DNA of 64,000 bases from Chloroflexota bacterium (GCA_013388845.1 JACAEN010000008.1:30412-94411); one strand, 5' to 3'; shown: positions 42,615-51,589, counted from the stretch's first letter. The notes: a model not told the origin generated them from the sequence alone. Numbers and translations: made by a program.

Positions 42615-43373
42615 CTAAGAGAGCCTCACCTTTTCCATCACCTTGGGCATTATTTTGCCAGCCTCGCCGTAGATGACCACTGTGGCGTAGCGGTCGAGGG
42701 GGGTCGGTGTTAAATTCACGATAGCTAACCTGGCTCCTGCCTCTCTGGCATATGTTGGCATATAGGCAGCGGGGTAAACGACAAGAGTGGAACCAATGAC
42801 AATAAAAAGGTCGCAGTTCCGAGAGCGGCGAGTAGCCTCTTTCAATGTCTCTGGGGGCAATGCCTCTCCAAATAACACGGCATCTGGCTTCAGGATACCC
42901 TGACAGTCAGGGCAATCGGGAACTTCTATCCCCTCCTTTATCCTTTGTAATACTTCGAGCATGGGAAATCGTCTACGGCAGCTTAAACACACCGCCCACC
43001 GCGTATTACCATGAAGTTCAAATACCTTATTTTCAGGGACCCCGGCCTTTTGGTGCAGATTATCGATATTTTGTGTGATGACGCAATCTAATTTGCCCAA
43101 CTCGTGGAGCTCGGCGATGGCATAGTGGGCCGGATTTGGTTCAGCTTCAGTAAGAAGTCCGCTTTCAGCAGACATTTTCCAAAGAATTCTGCGAGCGGCC
43201 GGGCTGCTGAGGAACCTTTGAATGGTGAAATCCTCAGGGTCGTATCTACTCCAGATTCCTCCCGGGCCACGGAAATCGGGTATACCTGATTCCGTGCTTA
43301 CCCCAGCCCCAGTGAACACAACGGTCTTTTTGGACTCTATGATAAGTTGAGCTAACCGTTCTATCTCTCCCAC
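42615..43373 (-). CDS. cobB: NAD-dependent protein deacylase, sirtuin
   Basis: 252 residues with all sirtuin motifs: FTGAGVSTESGIPDFRG, TQNIDNLHQKAG with the NAD-site residues, FELHGNTRWAVC (catalytic His), the Cys4 zinc module (CLSCRRRFPM and CPDCQGILKPDAVLFGE) and IGSTLVVYPAAYMP. It removes acetyl groups from Lys, and the best-known target is acetyl-CoA synthetase; three such enzymes are encoded at 51976-58155. GTG start. It precedes no operon partner, but ends 43 bp from ymdB in convergent orientation, and starts 11 bp after the prmC stop, so it is probably the last gene of prfA-prmC-cobB. Confidence 0.95.
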   Translation of the reverse strand: MGEIERLAQLIIESKKTVVFTGAGVSTESGIPDFRGPGGIWSRYDPEDFTIQRFLSSPAARRILWKMSAESGLLTEAEPNPAHYAIAELHELGKLDCVITQNIDNLHQKAGVPENKVFELHGNTRWAVCLSCRRRFPMLEVLQRIKEGIEVPDCPDCQGILKPDAVLFGEALPPETLKEATRRSRNCDLFIVIGSTLVVYPAAYMPTYAREAGARLAIVNLTPTPLDRYATVVIYGEAGKIMPKVMEKVRLS

Positions 43374-43384
43374 AGTTACCCTTT

Positions 43385-44239
43385 CTACAATACCACCTTT
43401 ACTACCCTATCAATGCCACCCAGATCAGGAATTAGCCTGATGCTGGCGCGAGGGAAATAACTGCTCACCAACGACGTCACCGCTTCTCCTTGCCCTTGAC
43501 CTATTTCCAGAAGGAAGAATCCACCAGAATCGAGCTTTCCTGACATTTGTTCTAGCATGTGGTGTATTTTGTCCAAGCCGTCTTTGCCGCCAGCTAAGGC
43601 TATCCTGGGCTCAAAATTTATTATCTCTGGGCTCAAATCTTCAAATTCACAATCTTTGATATAAGGTAAATTGGCTACCACCATATCTACGGGTTGAGAC
43701 AAGGGCTCAAGCAAATCCCCCTGCAAAAGCTCCACCCGCCTGTTGACGCCATAGTGTCGGCAGTTCACTTGAGCTACCTTCAGAGCTGAAGCTGAAATAT
43801 CCGTAGCATAAATCCTAGCTTGGGGTATCGCTAAGGCAAGGCTAATGGCAATGGCTCCGCAACCTGTCCCAATGTCAGCTATCTCAATTTGCTCTTTCCG
43901 CTGGGCAAGATGATGAACAAGCTTAATAGCCTCTTCCACGAGAACTTCTGTTTCTGGACGGGGAATGAAAGCATCGCAATCAACGTAGAACTCAATGCCG
44001 AAGAACTCGCACCGTCGTAAGATATAAGCAGTAGGCTCACGATTAAGACGACGCTGGACAAGACGCTGTAGATGACTTGTTTCTGTTCGAGTTAAGTCCC
44101 TCTCTGGCTCTGTGTAAAGTTGCGTTTTGGACATTCCTAGAACATAGCCGAGCAAAAGCTCAGCCTCAATGGAGGCATCAGCAATTCCTGCTTTGAGTAA
44201 TGTTTGAGTAGCTGATTGTAAAGCTTGGCTCAAAATCAT
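43385..44239 (-). CDS. prmC: Peptide chain release factor N(5)-glutamine methyltransferase
   Basis: PrmC methylates the GGQ glutamine of release factors. The 284 residues contain the N-terminal helical domain, YILRRCEFFGIEFYVDCDAF and PRPETEVLVEEAI, the SAM motif IADIGTGCGAIAISLALAI and the catalytic NLPYIKD (NPPY family in the NLPY form). The ATG overlaps the prfA stop (ATGA), the usual prfA-prmC arrangement. Confidence 0.95.
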   Translation of the reverse strand: MILSQALQSATQTLLKAGIADASIEAELLLGYVLGMSKTQLYTEPERDLTRTETSHLQRLVQRRLNREPTAYILRRCEFFGIEFYVDCDAFIPRPETEVLVEEAIKLVHHLAQRKEQIEIADIGTGCGAIAISLALAIPQARIYATDISASALKVAQVNCRHYGVNRRVELLQGDLLEPLSQPVDMVVANLPYIKDCEFEDLSPEIINFEPRIALAGGKDGLDKIHHMLEQMSGKLDSGGFFLLEIGQGQGEAVTSLVSSYFPRASIRLIPDLGGIDRVVKVVL

Positions 44240-45306
44240 GTAAAGGCTGCTTCCAATTGTTCAACTTGCTCTTTGCTGGACAGGGCTTCAATGATTTCGT
44301 CCAGTTCTCCATCTAGGACCTGTTGAAGGTTGTGAAAACTTAAGTTGACTCGGTGGTCGGTGACCCGATTCTGAGGGAAATTATAGGTGCGAATCTTTTC
44401 TGCCCGCTGGGCACTGCCTACTTGCATCCTCCGCTCTTTATCTATGCTTTCAGATTGTTTCCGTTGTTCCAAGTCAAGCAGCCTGGCTCGAAGCACCGCC
44501 ATGGCCTTCATCCTGTTTCTTATTTGAGACCTTTCATCCTGACAGGAGGCTACTATGCCTGTGGGCAAGTGCGTGATGCGAACCGCTGTAGTTACTTTAT
44601 TCACATTCTGCCCTCCGGCCCCTCGACTACGGAAAAACTCCATTTTGAGGTCATCGGGATTGATATTGAGCTCAACCTCTTCTGCCTCGGGCAGGACTGC
44701 CACTGTAGCTGTTGAAGTATGAATCCGCCCCGAGGCTTCAGTGATTGGCACCCTTTGTACCCGATGAACACCACGCTCATACTTAAGATGGCTGAAAGCG
44801 CCTTTACCTTTGATTTCAAATATTAGCTCTTTAAAACCTCCGATCGAGCTTGGACTGCTATCAACGATCTCCACTTGCCAGCCCTTGGATTGAGCGTAAC
44901 GGCTATACATACGGAATAAATCGGCAGCGAAGAGGCTTGCCTCTTCACCACCAGCACCTGCTCTTATCTCCACAATGACATCCTTATCATCATTGGGGTC
45001 TTTGGGCACTAGTGAAAGCTTGAGTCTGTGAAGGAGAGCATCTTGTTGCTCTTTGAGCTTGCTCACTTCTTCCCTGATTAAAGCCATCATCTCCGTATCG
45101 GCTTGGGAATTAAGCAAAGCTTCAAGCTCCACCAGCTCTTTGCTCCTAGCTTTATATTCCTGATATATGCCAACAACATCTTCAAGAGCAGCCTTTTCCT
45201 TGCCTAGCTCTTGAAGCCGTCTAGGATCGGTGACTATCTCCGGCTGAGCCAGGAGCTGGCTTAGCTCATCGTAGCGTTTTTGTATTAGTTCTAGTTTCTC
45301 AAACAT
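44236..45306 (-). CDS. prfA: Peptide chain release factor 1
   Basis: RF1 ends translation at UAA and UAG. From the ATG at 45306 (MFEKLELIQKRYDELSQLL) the protein is 356 residues with the GGQ motif (FRSRGAGGQNVNKVTTAVR), the IHTSTATVAVLPEAEE segment and the anticodon-like region TEASGRIHT just before it, which places the PxT-type tripeptide region (VPITEASGRIHTSTA). The open frame extends 13 codons upstream, but the extra part is hydrophobic and unlike RF1. First gene of the prfA-prmC pair. Confidence 0.96.
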   Translation of the reverse strand: MFEKLELIQKRYDELSQLLAQPEIVTDPRRLQELGKEKAALEDVVGIYQEYKARSKELVELEALLNSQADTEMMALIREEVSKLKEQQDALLHRLKLSLVPKDPNDDKDVIVEIRAGAGGEEASLFAADLFRMYSRYAQSKGWQVEIVDSSPSSIGGFKELIFEIKGKGAFSHLKYERGVHRVQRVPITEASGRIHTSTATVAVLPEAEEVELNINPDDLKMEFFRSRGAGGQNVNKVTTAVRITHLPTGIVASCQDERSQIRNRMKAMAVLRARLLDLEQRKQSESIDKERRMQVGSAQRAEKIRTYNFPQNRVTDHRVNLSFHNLQQVLDGELDEIIEALSSKEQVEQLEAAFT

Positions 45307-45358
45307 AGCCAATACTATTATAATACAGCAACATAAGCTGCTCAAATTTGTCTCTAAT

Positions 45359-45426
45359 TGTCACCCTGAGCGCTAGCGAAGGGCCTGTAGATTCTTCGCT
45401 CCGACAAGTCGGGGCTCAGAATGACA
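45359..45426 (+). repeat. R4 repeat, complete MITE-like copy
   Basis: It begins TGTCACCCTGAGCG and ends GGCTCAGAATGACA; the ends are inverted repeats (TGTCAYYCTGAGC). The inner part is GATTCTTCGCTCCGACAAGT followed by CGGGG. About 68 bp, the fullest copy in the window. Confidence 0.75.
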
Positions 45427-45469
45427 GAGGGTGAAAGGCTCAAAGTGATATAGGGTGGAGGGAACCACA

Positions 45470-46363
45470 ATGCGACTGGCGCCAAGTTGCTATGAGTGCT
45501 TACGAGGATTAATCCACCAAGCTGCCGGGCTAGCTACGAGTGATGCCTCGCTGAAGCAAAGAGCCATAAGAGAAGCCATGAAGATATTGGATGATGAGTT
45601 TTCTTATAGCCAATTGTCTATTGCGATTGCCACCAAGATTCACAAGGTAATAAAAGATGTGACCCACAATCCTGACCCCTATAGGGCAATGAAGAAAAGG
45701 GAAATGACGGTCGCCAGGAAACTATCCCTCGAGCTGTTATTGCGAGCTCAAGCTGCGAGGCCCGACTTGTCGGGGCCAGGCAAGAAACAAAGCAATCTCT
45801 ATAAGGATGAATTTCAAGGTTATATTCAGCTGGCTGCGGCAGCCAACGCCATAGATTTCTTCAGGGAGCCTGGACTCATCAAGGAGGACCTCAGGAAACC
45901 TGTGAGCTTTATTATAGACGACTCGGAGCAATTTGCCGCAAAGCTAAAAGATGCCGACAAAGTTTTATATCTGGCGGATAATGCCGGTGAGCTCTACTTC
46001 GACCTACCTCTAGTCAAGTGGATGAAGCAATTTGCCCATGTTATTTATGCGGTTAAACCATCGCCTGTTCAAGACGACCTGACTCTACAAGATGTGAAGG
46101 AGGCTGGCTTGGAAAGCGAGTTGAGGAAGGTTATAACTACGGGCATAGCCTCACCAGGAATAGTTTTCTCCCTAGCTTCAGCCCAGTTCAAACGAGAATT
46201 TGAGTCAGCAGACCTTATATTCGCCAAAGGGATGGGGCATTATGAGGCTTTATCCGAGCTCCCAGCGAACGGGAGGTTTTTCTATTGTCTGAAGGCGAAA
46301 TGCCAACCCGTAGCCGATTCCCTTGGTGTGTCTATAAATAGTTATGTAGCCATGCTACAGTGA
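45470..46363 (+). CDS. DUF89/ARMT1-family protein (metal-dependent phosphatase type)
   Basis: 297 residues from the ATG at 45470, which has GGAGGG nine bases upstream. Cys residues near the N-terminus (APSCYECLRGLIHQAA), then FFREPGLIKED, VLYLADNAGELYFDLPLV with the DUF89 DNAGE signature and FAKGMGHYEALSEL. DUF89 enzymes are metal-dependent phosphatases that clear damaged phosphometabolites; the bacterial and archaeal Cys-bearing subfamily I is less studied. Residues RPDLSGPG (around 97-104) are encoded by a small palindrome at 45759-45777, an apparent repeat insertion that kept the frame. Confidence 0.8.
   Translation: MRLAPSCYECLRGLIHQAAGLATSDASLKQRAIREAMKILDDEFSYSQLSIAIATKIHKVIKDVTHNPDPYRAMKKREMTVARKLSLELLLRAQAARPDLSGPGKKQSNLYKDEFQGYIQLAAAANAIDFFREPGLIKEDLRKPVSFIIDDSEQFAAKLKDADKVLYLADNAGELYFDLPLVKWMKQFAHVIYAVKPSPVQDDLTLQDVKEAGLESELRKVITTGIASPGIVFSLASAQFKREFESADLIFAKGMGHYEALSELPANGRFFYCLKAKCQPVADSLGVSINSYVAMLQ
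45759..45777 (+). repeat. Palindrome of the R4 type inside a coding sequence
   Basis: GGCCCGACTTGTCGGGGCC, resembling the R4 centre in reverse complement (CCGACAAGTCGGGG). It adds Arg-Pro-Asp-Leu-Ser-Gly-Pro between a helix and the KKQSNLYKDEF region of the DUF89 protein. Confidence 0.6.
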
Positions 46364-46606
46364 TTTTAAGTTTTCGCCCGTATCCCTCAAAATCTCCTCA
46401 AAGGGCACTGAGAGGCTCTAAAAAGGGCATGAAATAAGAAATAAGGGAAAAATATTATCCCCAACCCTCCCCTCCCAACACCTCAAAGCAGCGGGGACAT
46501 GATTTTTGATCTCATCCAAAACTTTCATCAACCAAAGTCGACAGGCACAAGGTGCTAGCTTACCTGAGATATTCAGTTTGCACTCCTATTTGGGGGTTGT
46601 TTTAAC

Positions 46607-46635
46607 TTGAGTTTCCCAAGCTATTCTGTTATAGT
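46607..46635 (+). promoter_or_regulatory. tRNA-Ala promoter
   Basis: TTGAGT (46607-46612), a 17-bp spacer and TATAGT (46630-46635), 12 bp before the tRNA. The rest of the 284-bp gap after the DUF89 gene shows no gene and no repeat I recognise. Confidence 0.65.
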
Positions 46636-46647
46636 CTTGAACCAAGC

Positions 46648-46720
46648 GGGGCTGTAGCTCAATTGGGAGAGCGTCTGACTGGCAGTCAGAAGGTAGTGGG
46701 TTCGAATCCCATCAGCTCCA
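46648..46720 (+). tRNA. tRNA-Ala (GGC)
   Basis: 73 bases. The acceptor GGGGCTG pairs with CAGCTCC (one G-T pair), the anticodon arm is TCTGA-CTGGCAG-TCAGA with anticodon GGC, and the T arm is GTGGGTTCGAATCCCAT. The discriminator is A, and CCA is not encoded as a full triplet. Confidence 0.95.
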
Positions 46721-46774
46721 CAAGTTTTTTCTCGGCTTTGCTTACCACGAGCCGAAACAAGAGGCTTAGTCCCA

Positions 46775-47323
46775 TTACCCTTTCTCGGGCTCGATCAGGC
46801 CGTAGTTGCCATCCTTGCGGCGATACAGTAGATTGAGCTTTTCAGTATCAGCATCCAGGAAAAGAAAGAAATCATGCCCCAGAAGCTCCATTTGGCTTAT
46901 AGCTTCATCTACAGGCATGGGTTTGACTAAGAAGCGTTTACTCTTTACCACCCTCTTGGGAGCCTCGATTTCCTCCGCCTCGATTGCCGCTCCTCGCCGA
47001 GCCAAAGAAACGCCTCGGCCCTTATCATATAGTTTGCCCTTGTATCGCTCGATTCGCTTAGACAGCACGTCCACTACCTTATCAACGGCTGTGCGAATGT
47101 CCTTAGATTTTTCCTGAGCTCTAATTAGAACACCTTTGCTGTCAAGAGTAACCTGGACGGTGAATCGCTGCTCAGGCAGCTTGGCATTCTCTTGGGAAAT
47201 CTCCACCTTACCTTCACCAATAGTACGTAAATAACGACCTAGTTTACCAATCTTCTTCTCAACATATGTATGTATTGTTTCAGAGATCTCCAAATTATTC
47301 TTAGTCATAATCTGTAGCTTCAT
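46775..47323 (-). CDS. hpf: Ribosome hibernation promoting factor, long form
   Basis: 182 residues: the N-terminal S30AE domain (MKLQIMTKNNLEISETIHTY, then KIGKLGRYLRTIGEGKVEIS) and, after a linker, the C-terminal dimerisation domain (KRVVKSKRFLVKPMPVDEAI, then HDFFLFLDADTEKLNLLYRR) typical of long HPF, which pairs two 70S ribosomes into 100S particles in stationary phase. It lies 10 bp before comF in gene order (comF upstream), a common pairing in Gram-positive bacteria. Confidence 0.95.
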   Translation of the reverse strand: MKLQIMTKNNLEISETIHTYVEKKIGKLGRYLRTIGEGKVEISQENAKLPEQRFTVQVTLDSKGVLIRAQEKSKDIRTAVDKVVDVLSKRIERYKGKLYDKGRGVSLARRGAAIEAEEIEAPKRVVKSKRFLVKPMPVDEAISQMELLGHDFFLFLDADTEKLNLLYRRKDGNYGLIEPEKG

Positions 47324-47333
47324 TTCCCCTCCT

Positions 47334-48038
47334 TCAGTTGTAAATTTCTCTGGCTAAGGTTAAGCCCCAAACAGACATAGCACCCTTACTCTTGAGAGCT
47401 ACGGCACAAGACTCCAGCGTAGCTCCAGAGGTACATACATCATCTATAAGGATAACTTGTTTACCGCGTACCCTTTCATCACGACACACAAAAGCACCGG
47501 CGACATTCCTTCGGCGCTCTTCCACATTAACAGCCTTCACCTGAGGTTGTGCCAGCCTAACTCGAATCAGACAATCCTCAATCACTGGCAAACCGATGCG
47601 CCGGCCCAACTCCCTGGCGAGAAGGCTGGACTGATTGTAACCCCTCTCCCTCAATCGTCGTGGATGCAGAGGTACACAAACCAAGACCTCACCAGGCAAG
47701 GGATTTGACCTGAGGTAATCGGCTAGTAATTCAGCCAGACAGGGAGCAATTGTTTTCAAATTTCGGTATTTCAACTCATGAATGGCTTTCCGTATCACTT
47801 CTTCAAACCTAAATGGAGAACGGATGCCGTCAATCTCAGTTTGTCCTCGCCGGCAGTCTGGGCATACAATGCCGCTGGCTTGAGGTCTGCCACAGCGGGG
47901 ACAAAACGGCGGTGACAGCCTTGGTAGTTTCCCAAGGCATTTCGGGCAAAGAAACGCGCCTACCTTCCCACAGCCCACGCATCGACGCGGGAAAAAGGAG
48001 TCAACCGCCAGCTCAACTATTTTACTTAAGCGAAGCAA
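47334..48038 (-). CDS. comF: ComF-family phosphoribosyltransferase-like protein
   Basis: 234 residues: an N-terminal double zinc ribbon (CVGCGKVGAFLCPKC and CPRCGRPQASGIVCPDC), a middle helical part (AIHELKYRNLKTIAPCLAEL) and a PRTase domain with VCVPLHPRRLRERGYNQS and the PRPP loop VILIDDVCTSGATLESC. ComF helps DNA uptake in competent bacteria; whether this lineage is competent is unknown, and homologues occur widely without competence. Runs with hpf downstream. Confidence 0.92.
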   Translation of the reverse strand: MLRLSKIVELAVDSFFPRRCVGCGKVGAFLCPKCLGKLPRLSPPFCPRCGRPQASGIVCPDCRRGQTEIDGIRSPFRFEEVIRKAIHELKYRNLKTIAPCLAELLADYLRSNPLPGEVLVCVPLHPRRLRERGYNQSSLLARELGRRIGLPVIEDCLIRVRLAQPQVKAVNVEERRRNVAGAFVCRDERVRGKQVILIDDVCTSGATLESCAVALKSKGAMSVWGLTLAREIYN

Positions 48039-48046
48039 ATCTTTGT

Positions 48047-48271
48047 CTAAGGAGTATATTCCCGGCGCGTGCGAGTATGAAGTGCTCCACTAAGAATAGG
48101 CTCATTAAGGTATATCTCACCATTCCTGATCTTTACATTGTAACCACAATCAGGATTGGTACATACCCACGCTTTGTACTGGATTGGTGCCCCTTGACTA
48201 CCGAAGTCAGACAGAGGCACTAAATCCCCCTTTCCACATTTTTGACATTTGGGTAATGAACCGTTTTCCAA
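48047..48271 (-). CDS. Small zinc-ribbon protein of unknown function
   Basis: 74 residues from a TTG at 48271 that has GGAGG six bases upstream (MENGSLPKCQKCGKGDLVPL, then YKAWVCTNPDCGYNVKIRNG). The two Cys pairs form a rubredoxin-like ribbon. The ATG at 48286 lies before the ribosome binding site and would add MRRWN. It ends 9 bp from the comF start, so it shares that transcript. I do not recognise a named family. Confidence 0.65.
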   Translation of the reverse strand: MENGSLPKCQKCGKGDLVPLSDFGSQGAPIQYKAWVCTNPDCGYNVKIRNGEIYLNEPILSGALHTRTRREYTP

Positions 48272-48375
48272 GTTCCACCTCCGCATTTATTATTATTTTA
48301 TGACATCAAAACCAGTAAGTATATACTATCAAAAATTCGGTTGCAAGGCCACCTGTCTTACAAACCAAAAATTTT

Positions 48376-48990
48376 TCACATTTTCTTTGCACTTTCTAAT
48401 GGCCTCAGCCCAACCATCGACAGCCGACTATAAATAGCCCCGGCCGGCGTTAGTTGGCTTCTCATTAAGTTGATAGCCTCGACATCGACAGAATATTTAT
48501 CTACAAAGGTCACAGAGCCCACGAGTTCGCCAAAACTTCTCCTTTCTGCCGGTGATGCGCCTTCCCTGATGCGAGCCAGAGTCAAATGGGGCACAAAGGA
48601 GCGTTCTTCTTTAGCAAATCCCAGGGCAGCGAGTGCAGAGTCCATGCTTTGCTGTAAACTGGATAGCTTGTCAACCTCCCCACCAATGCCGACCCAGAAG
48701 ACCCGAACTTGCTTCAGACTGGGGAAAGCCCCTAAGCCTGAAATCTCTAAATGGAATGGCGAAACTCCCTGTGCGGCTTCTTTCATAGCTTCAGTTATCT
48801 CTGCTACCCGCTTAGAAGGAATATTGCCCAGAAACTTCAAGGTCAGGTGAATTCCCCCGGGGTCTACCCACTTGACGAACTTATGCTCGTCCCTCTCCAA
48901 TTCTTTTCTCAGCCTGGCTAGCCCTTCCTTAGCCTCCTCAGGCAGTTCAATGGCAATAAAGGAACGGATTTCTTCACGATCATGTAACAT
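48376..48990 (-). CDS. thpR: RNA 2',3'-cyclic phosphodiesterase
   Basis: 204 residues from the ATG at 48990 (MLHDREEIRSFIAIELPEE). The 2H phosphoesterase motifs are GIHLTLKFLGNIP and FVPHLTLARI, the two HxTx sites that define LigT/ThpR. It opens 2',3'-cyclic phosphate ends on RNA. The open frame reaches 49149 but that part overlaps the amidohydrolase gene and is unlike the family. It lies 19 bp after the amidohydrolase stop. Confidence 0.92.
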   Translation of the reverse strand: MLHDREEIRSFIAIELPEEAKEGLARLRKELERDEHKFVKWVDPGGIHLTLKFLGNIPSKRVAEITEAMKEAAQGVSPFHLEISGLGAFPSLKQVRVFWVGIGGEVDKLSSLQQSMDSALAALGFAKEERSFVPHLTLARIREGASPAERRSFGELVGSVTFVDKYSVDVEAINLMRSQLTPAGAIYSRLSMVGLRPLESAKKM

Positions 48991-49009
48991 TCTTGCTCCT
49001 TGCACCCCG

Positions 49010-49843
49010 TCACAGCAGTTTTTGGGCATTAGCCCCCAGAATTCTAACTTTGTCTTTCTCTGGAAGATGCGCAGATTGGATTTGGGCAAGCACCCGATTC
49101 TGGTGCACAAGAGGATAATCGCTGCCAAAAAGTATCTTATTACTGCCAATGACTTGATTCACCTGCTCAAAAATCTCGGGCTCATACAGGAAAATGGTGG
49201 CCGCGGTATCGAAGAAGACATTAGCTAAAGCCTTACCTACTTCGGGCATCAGGGCATAAAAAGGCAACCCACCACCCCAGTGAGCACAAACAATCTTTAA
49301 ATTCGGGAAAGCCGTGATGAAGGAGTAGAGAATACCGGGGGTTATACTACCCTTGCCAGAGTAGTCATGCCCCACTGGCTCAGATGAGTGGGTCAGAAAA
49401 ATCAAGCCGTGCTTCAGCGCGGCATCGACCAGAGGCTTCATCGTTGCCTTATCAGTAAGGTCGAAGCCCTGCACATCGAACCTTAATTCGCCAATTCCCT
49501 TAGCCCCAGCCTTAGCACATCGCTTCAGTTCGGCTATGGCAGCATCTCTCGCCTTGGGTTGAACAGCACAAAAGCCGACAAGCCTTGTGGGATAGCGTGA
49601 TACTGAATCTAGAATATAGTCGTTTGTTTTCACACAGAGTTCGTGGCTGACCCAGCCGATGTTAAGAACGACTGACAAATCGATGCCGGCTTCATCCATG
49701 CTGGCAAGCAATTCCTCGGCCGTAGCTATCCTGGCTTTTGGCTTAGAATAAAGCAAAGAAAAACAAGGATCTCGCTTGATATATTCGTCACGCCTTTCCC
49801 TCAGCCAAGGGGGAAATATGTGGGTATGAAAATCTATAATCAC
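49010..49843 (-). CDS. Amidohydrolase-2-family metal-dependent hydrolase
   Basis: 277 residues: IIDFHTHIFPPWL (HxH metal motif), GIDLSVVLNIGW, GAKGIGELRFDVQGF, LIFLTHSSEPVGHDY and KILFGSDYPLVHQNRVL with the late Asp. This is the TIM-barrel group of ACMSD/4-oxalomesaconate-hydratase-like decarboxylases and hydrolases. The substrate cannot be named. It precedes thpR in the same direction. Confidence 0.85.
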   Translation of the reverse strand: MIIDFHTHIFPPWLRERRDEYIKRDPCFSLLYSKPKARIATAEELLASMDEAGIDLSVVLNIGWVSHELCVKTNDYILDSVSRYPTRLVGFCAVQPKARDAAIAELKRCAKAGAKGIGELRFDVQGFDLTDKATMKPLVDAALKHGLIFLTHSSEPVGHDYSGKGSITPGILYSFITAFPNLKIVCAHWGGGLPFYALMPEVGKALANVFFDTAATIFLYEPEIFEQVNQVIGSNKILFGSDYPLVHQNRVLAQIQSAHLPEKDKVRILGANAQKLL

Positions 49844-49947
49844 TTAAGGCATTATACCCAAACGACGAAAAATACTAAACACTAATATTCCTAAAAATGA
49901 GAAACTAAGTCAGACAAGCAAAAAATAACGACACCTGAAATGTTAGG

Positions 49948-51567
49948 TCATATCTCAATTGTCCTACCTTCGGTGGGCAAGATGATATTTATCCCACTGC
50001 CACTGAGGTTATCCGTGTAGAATTCGGGATGCTCGGAGTGCACAGGGATTAGCACCTCTGGCTGAATCTCACGGGCAACTCTTAGCAAATCAGGGCCGCA
50101 GGCGTGACCAGAGGCGTGCAGCCCCTTCTCCTCTTCAGGTATTTCCCACTTACCATTTTTAGCTACAGGTAAGCCAAAACCTCGCATTTGGAACACGACA
50201 TCATCTTCTTTGAAACTCTCGTCCGGATGTCCCAGCCAGTGGTGTAGACGCCGGAAGTCCATCTCCTGTTCCTCATTGTGAGGTTCACTGGAGCTAAAGA
50301 CGTAAAGGCTGCCAGGCCGGGGGTGTATGCTGGGTAGCTCATTCAAATCGAAGAAGCTGAAGCAAAGGATGAAATCGCTTTGATCAGAACTAACATCCTT
50401 AGCCAGGACAATCTTGCTGGAGTATTCCTCGTAAATCTTTTTCAACCATTGAGCAGGGCTCTTACTGGCGGTTGTTTCCTGATAAATGACAATGGGACCT
50501 TCCTGGGCAATGTCCGGTATTTCTGGCTCAAGAAGGCGCATGATTCTCAAGAGGTAGGCATCTTTGGGCAGAATGGCTAGTTTCCTCTTAGTATCTCTGG
50601 CAACGTGCAAAAAGGTAAGCAAACGGTCTACATCTCTGGCAGGGAAATCGGCGATGACTAGGCCCTTGGCATTCCTGATGACCCTTAAGGCATTCTCGTA
50701 CACCTGCTGTTCAGAAACATTTGTGGCCTTGTCCACGTTAGTGCCTTCCAGAATTAATGCCCTGGGGTGTAGCTCGGCTGCCTTCTTTATAAATGCCTCA
50801 GTGAGCTTACCCCGCTTGCCATGAAGTCTCAGGTCGCCACTATAAACCACCCAGCCAGAGCTTGTCTCGATACCCCAGGCACAGGCACCAGGGATGGAGT
50901 GATCCACGGGAAAACACCGCAGATTAAAACTACATTTACTAATATCTCCCAGCGGTTGTGAGTCAAGTTTCTTCTGCCGAGTAGCTTTTCCCCAAAATTT
51001 TTCGGCGTCCTCACTCAGCCCCGATTTGTTAGCAATATAGAAGCGGCGTTGACGGTCACTGCCGCCGCTGGCAACATAAGCCCCTTGCCTCCATCCATTC
51101 AGACATTCCTCAACCCTAGGGGTGAAATAGCATACTTGTTGGTCGAAATCTGCCTTTCCTGAGTCTTGTATAGCCTTTGTGATAAAAGCCGTAGTCGCGG
51201 TGGCATACACCGGGATGTCCTCCCTCAAAAAAGATATGTGGCCAGAGTGGTCGAGATGGGCGTGGGTTAGCAGAACCCCGTCTACACCTTCAAGTTTGCG
51301 ATAATGCTCGGCTCGGCGAAACTGTTGCCACAGGTTTCCTGTCTCCAAATCAGTGCGGTAAATGCCCTCAAGGTGAGGAAGCAGCCCCATTACTAACAGG
51401 TCGAGAAGTCCGGCTCCGGCTCGGGGCTTCAAATATTCCTCGTAGAAAATTCGGTACTTACTATAGGGATAGCCGAAGTCCAGGAAAAGCTTCCCTTTGC
51501 CATCCTCAAGGAGGATCTTATTGCCCCCGATTTCCCGGACGCCGCCGTAGAACGTAAGCTTCACCAT
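49948..51567 (-). CDS. Metallo-beta-lactamase-fold nuclease, RNase J-like
   Basis: 539 residues: LTFYGGVREIGGNKILLEDG at the start, LLTHAHLDHSGHISFL (HxHxDH metal motif), FPVDHSIPGACAWGIETS, VVYSGDLRLHG, and the late HASGHACGPDLLRVAREIQ and VLIPVHSEHPEFY, the RNase J-type beta-CASP motifs. An insert of about 100 residues lies between the first strands and the metal motif (SKYRIFYEEYLKPRAGAGLL onward), longer than in RNase J1. RNA processing or decay is the likely role; it may be a distinct paralogue. A two-repeat small protein gene lies upstream. Confidence 0.85.
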   Translation of the reverse strand: MVKLTFYGGVREIGGNKILLEDGKGKLFLDFGYPYSKYRIFYEEYLKPRAGAGLLDLLVMGLLPHLEGIYRTDLETGNLWQQFRRAEHYRKLEGVDGVLLTHAHLDHSGHISFLREDIPVYATATTAFITKAIQDSGKADFDQQVCYFTPRVEECLNGWRQGAYVASGGSDRQRRFYIANKSGLSEDAEKFWGKATRQKKLDSQPLGDISKCSFNLRCFPVDHSIPGACAWGIETSSGWVVYSGDLRLHGKRGKLTEAFIKKAAELHPRALILEGTNVDKATNVSEQQVYENALRVIRNAKGLVIADFPARDVDRLLTFLHVARDTKRKLAILPKDAYLLRIMRLLEPEIPDIAQEGPIVIYQETTASKSPAQWLKKIYEEYSSKIVLAKDVSSDQSDFILCFSFFDLNELPSIHPRPGSLYVFSSSEPHNEEQEMDFRRLHHWLGHPDESFKEDDVVFQMRGFGLPVAKNGKWEIPEEEKGLHASGHACGPDLLRVAREIQPEVLIPVHSEHPEFYTDNLSGSGINIILPTEGRTIEI

Positions 51568-51589
51568 ATCGGTACCGAAAATAGATTGA

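Noticed and set aside
45306-45345. Upstream extension of prfA by 13 codons
   Set aside because: The added residues are hydrophobic and unlike RF1; the ATG at 45306 gives the standard N-terminus.
48990-49149. Upstream extension of thpR by 53 codons
   Set aside because: It lies almost wholly inside the amidohydrolase gene and is not part of the 2H family.
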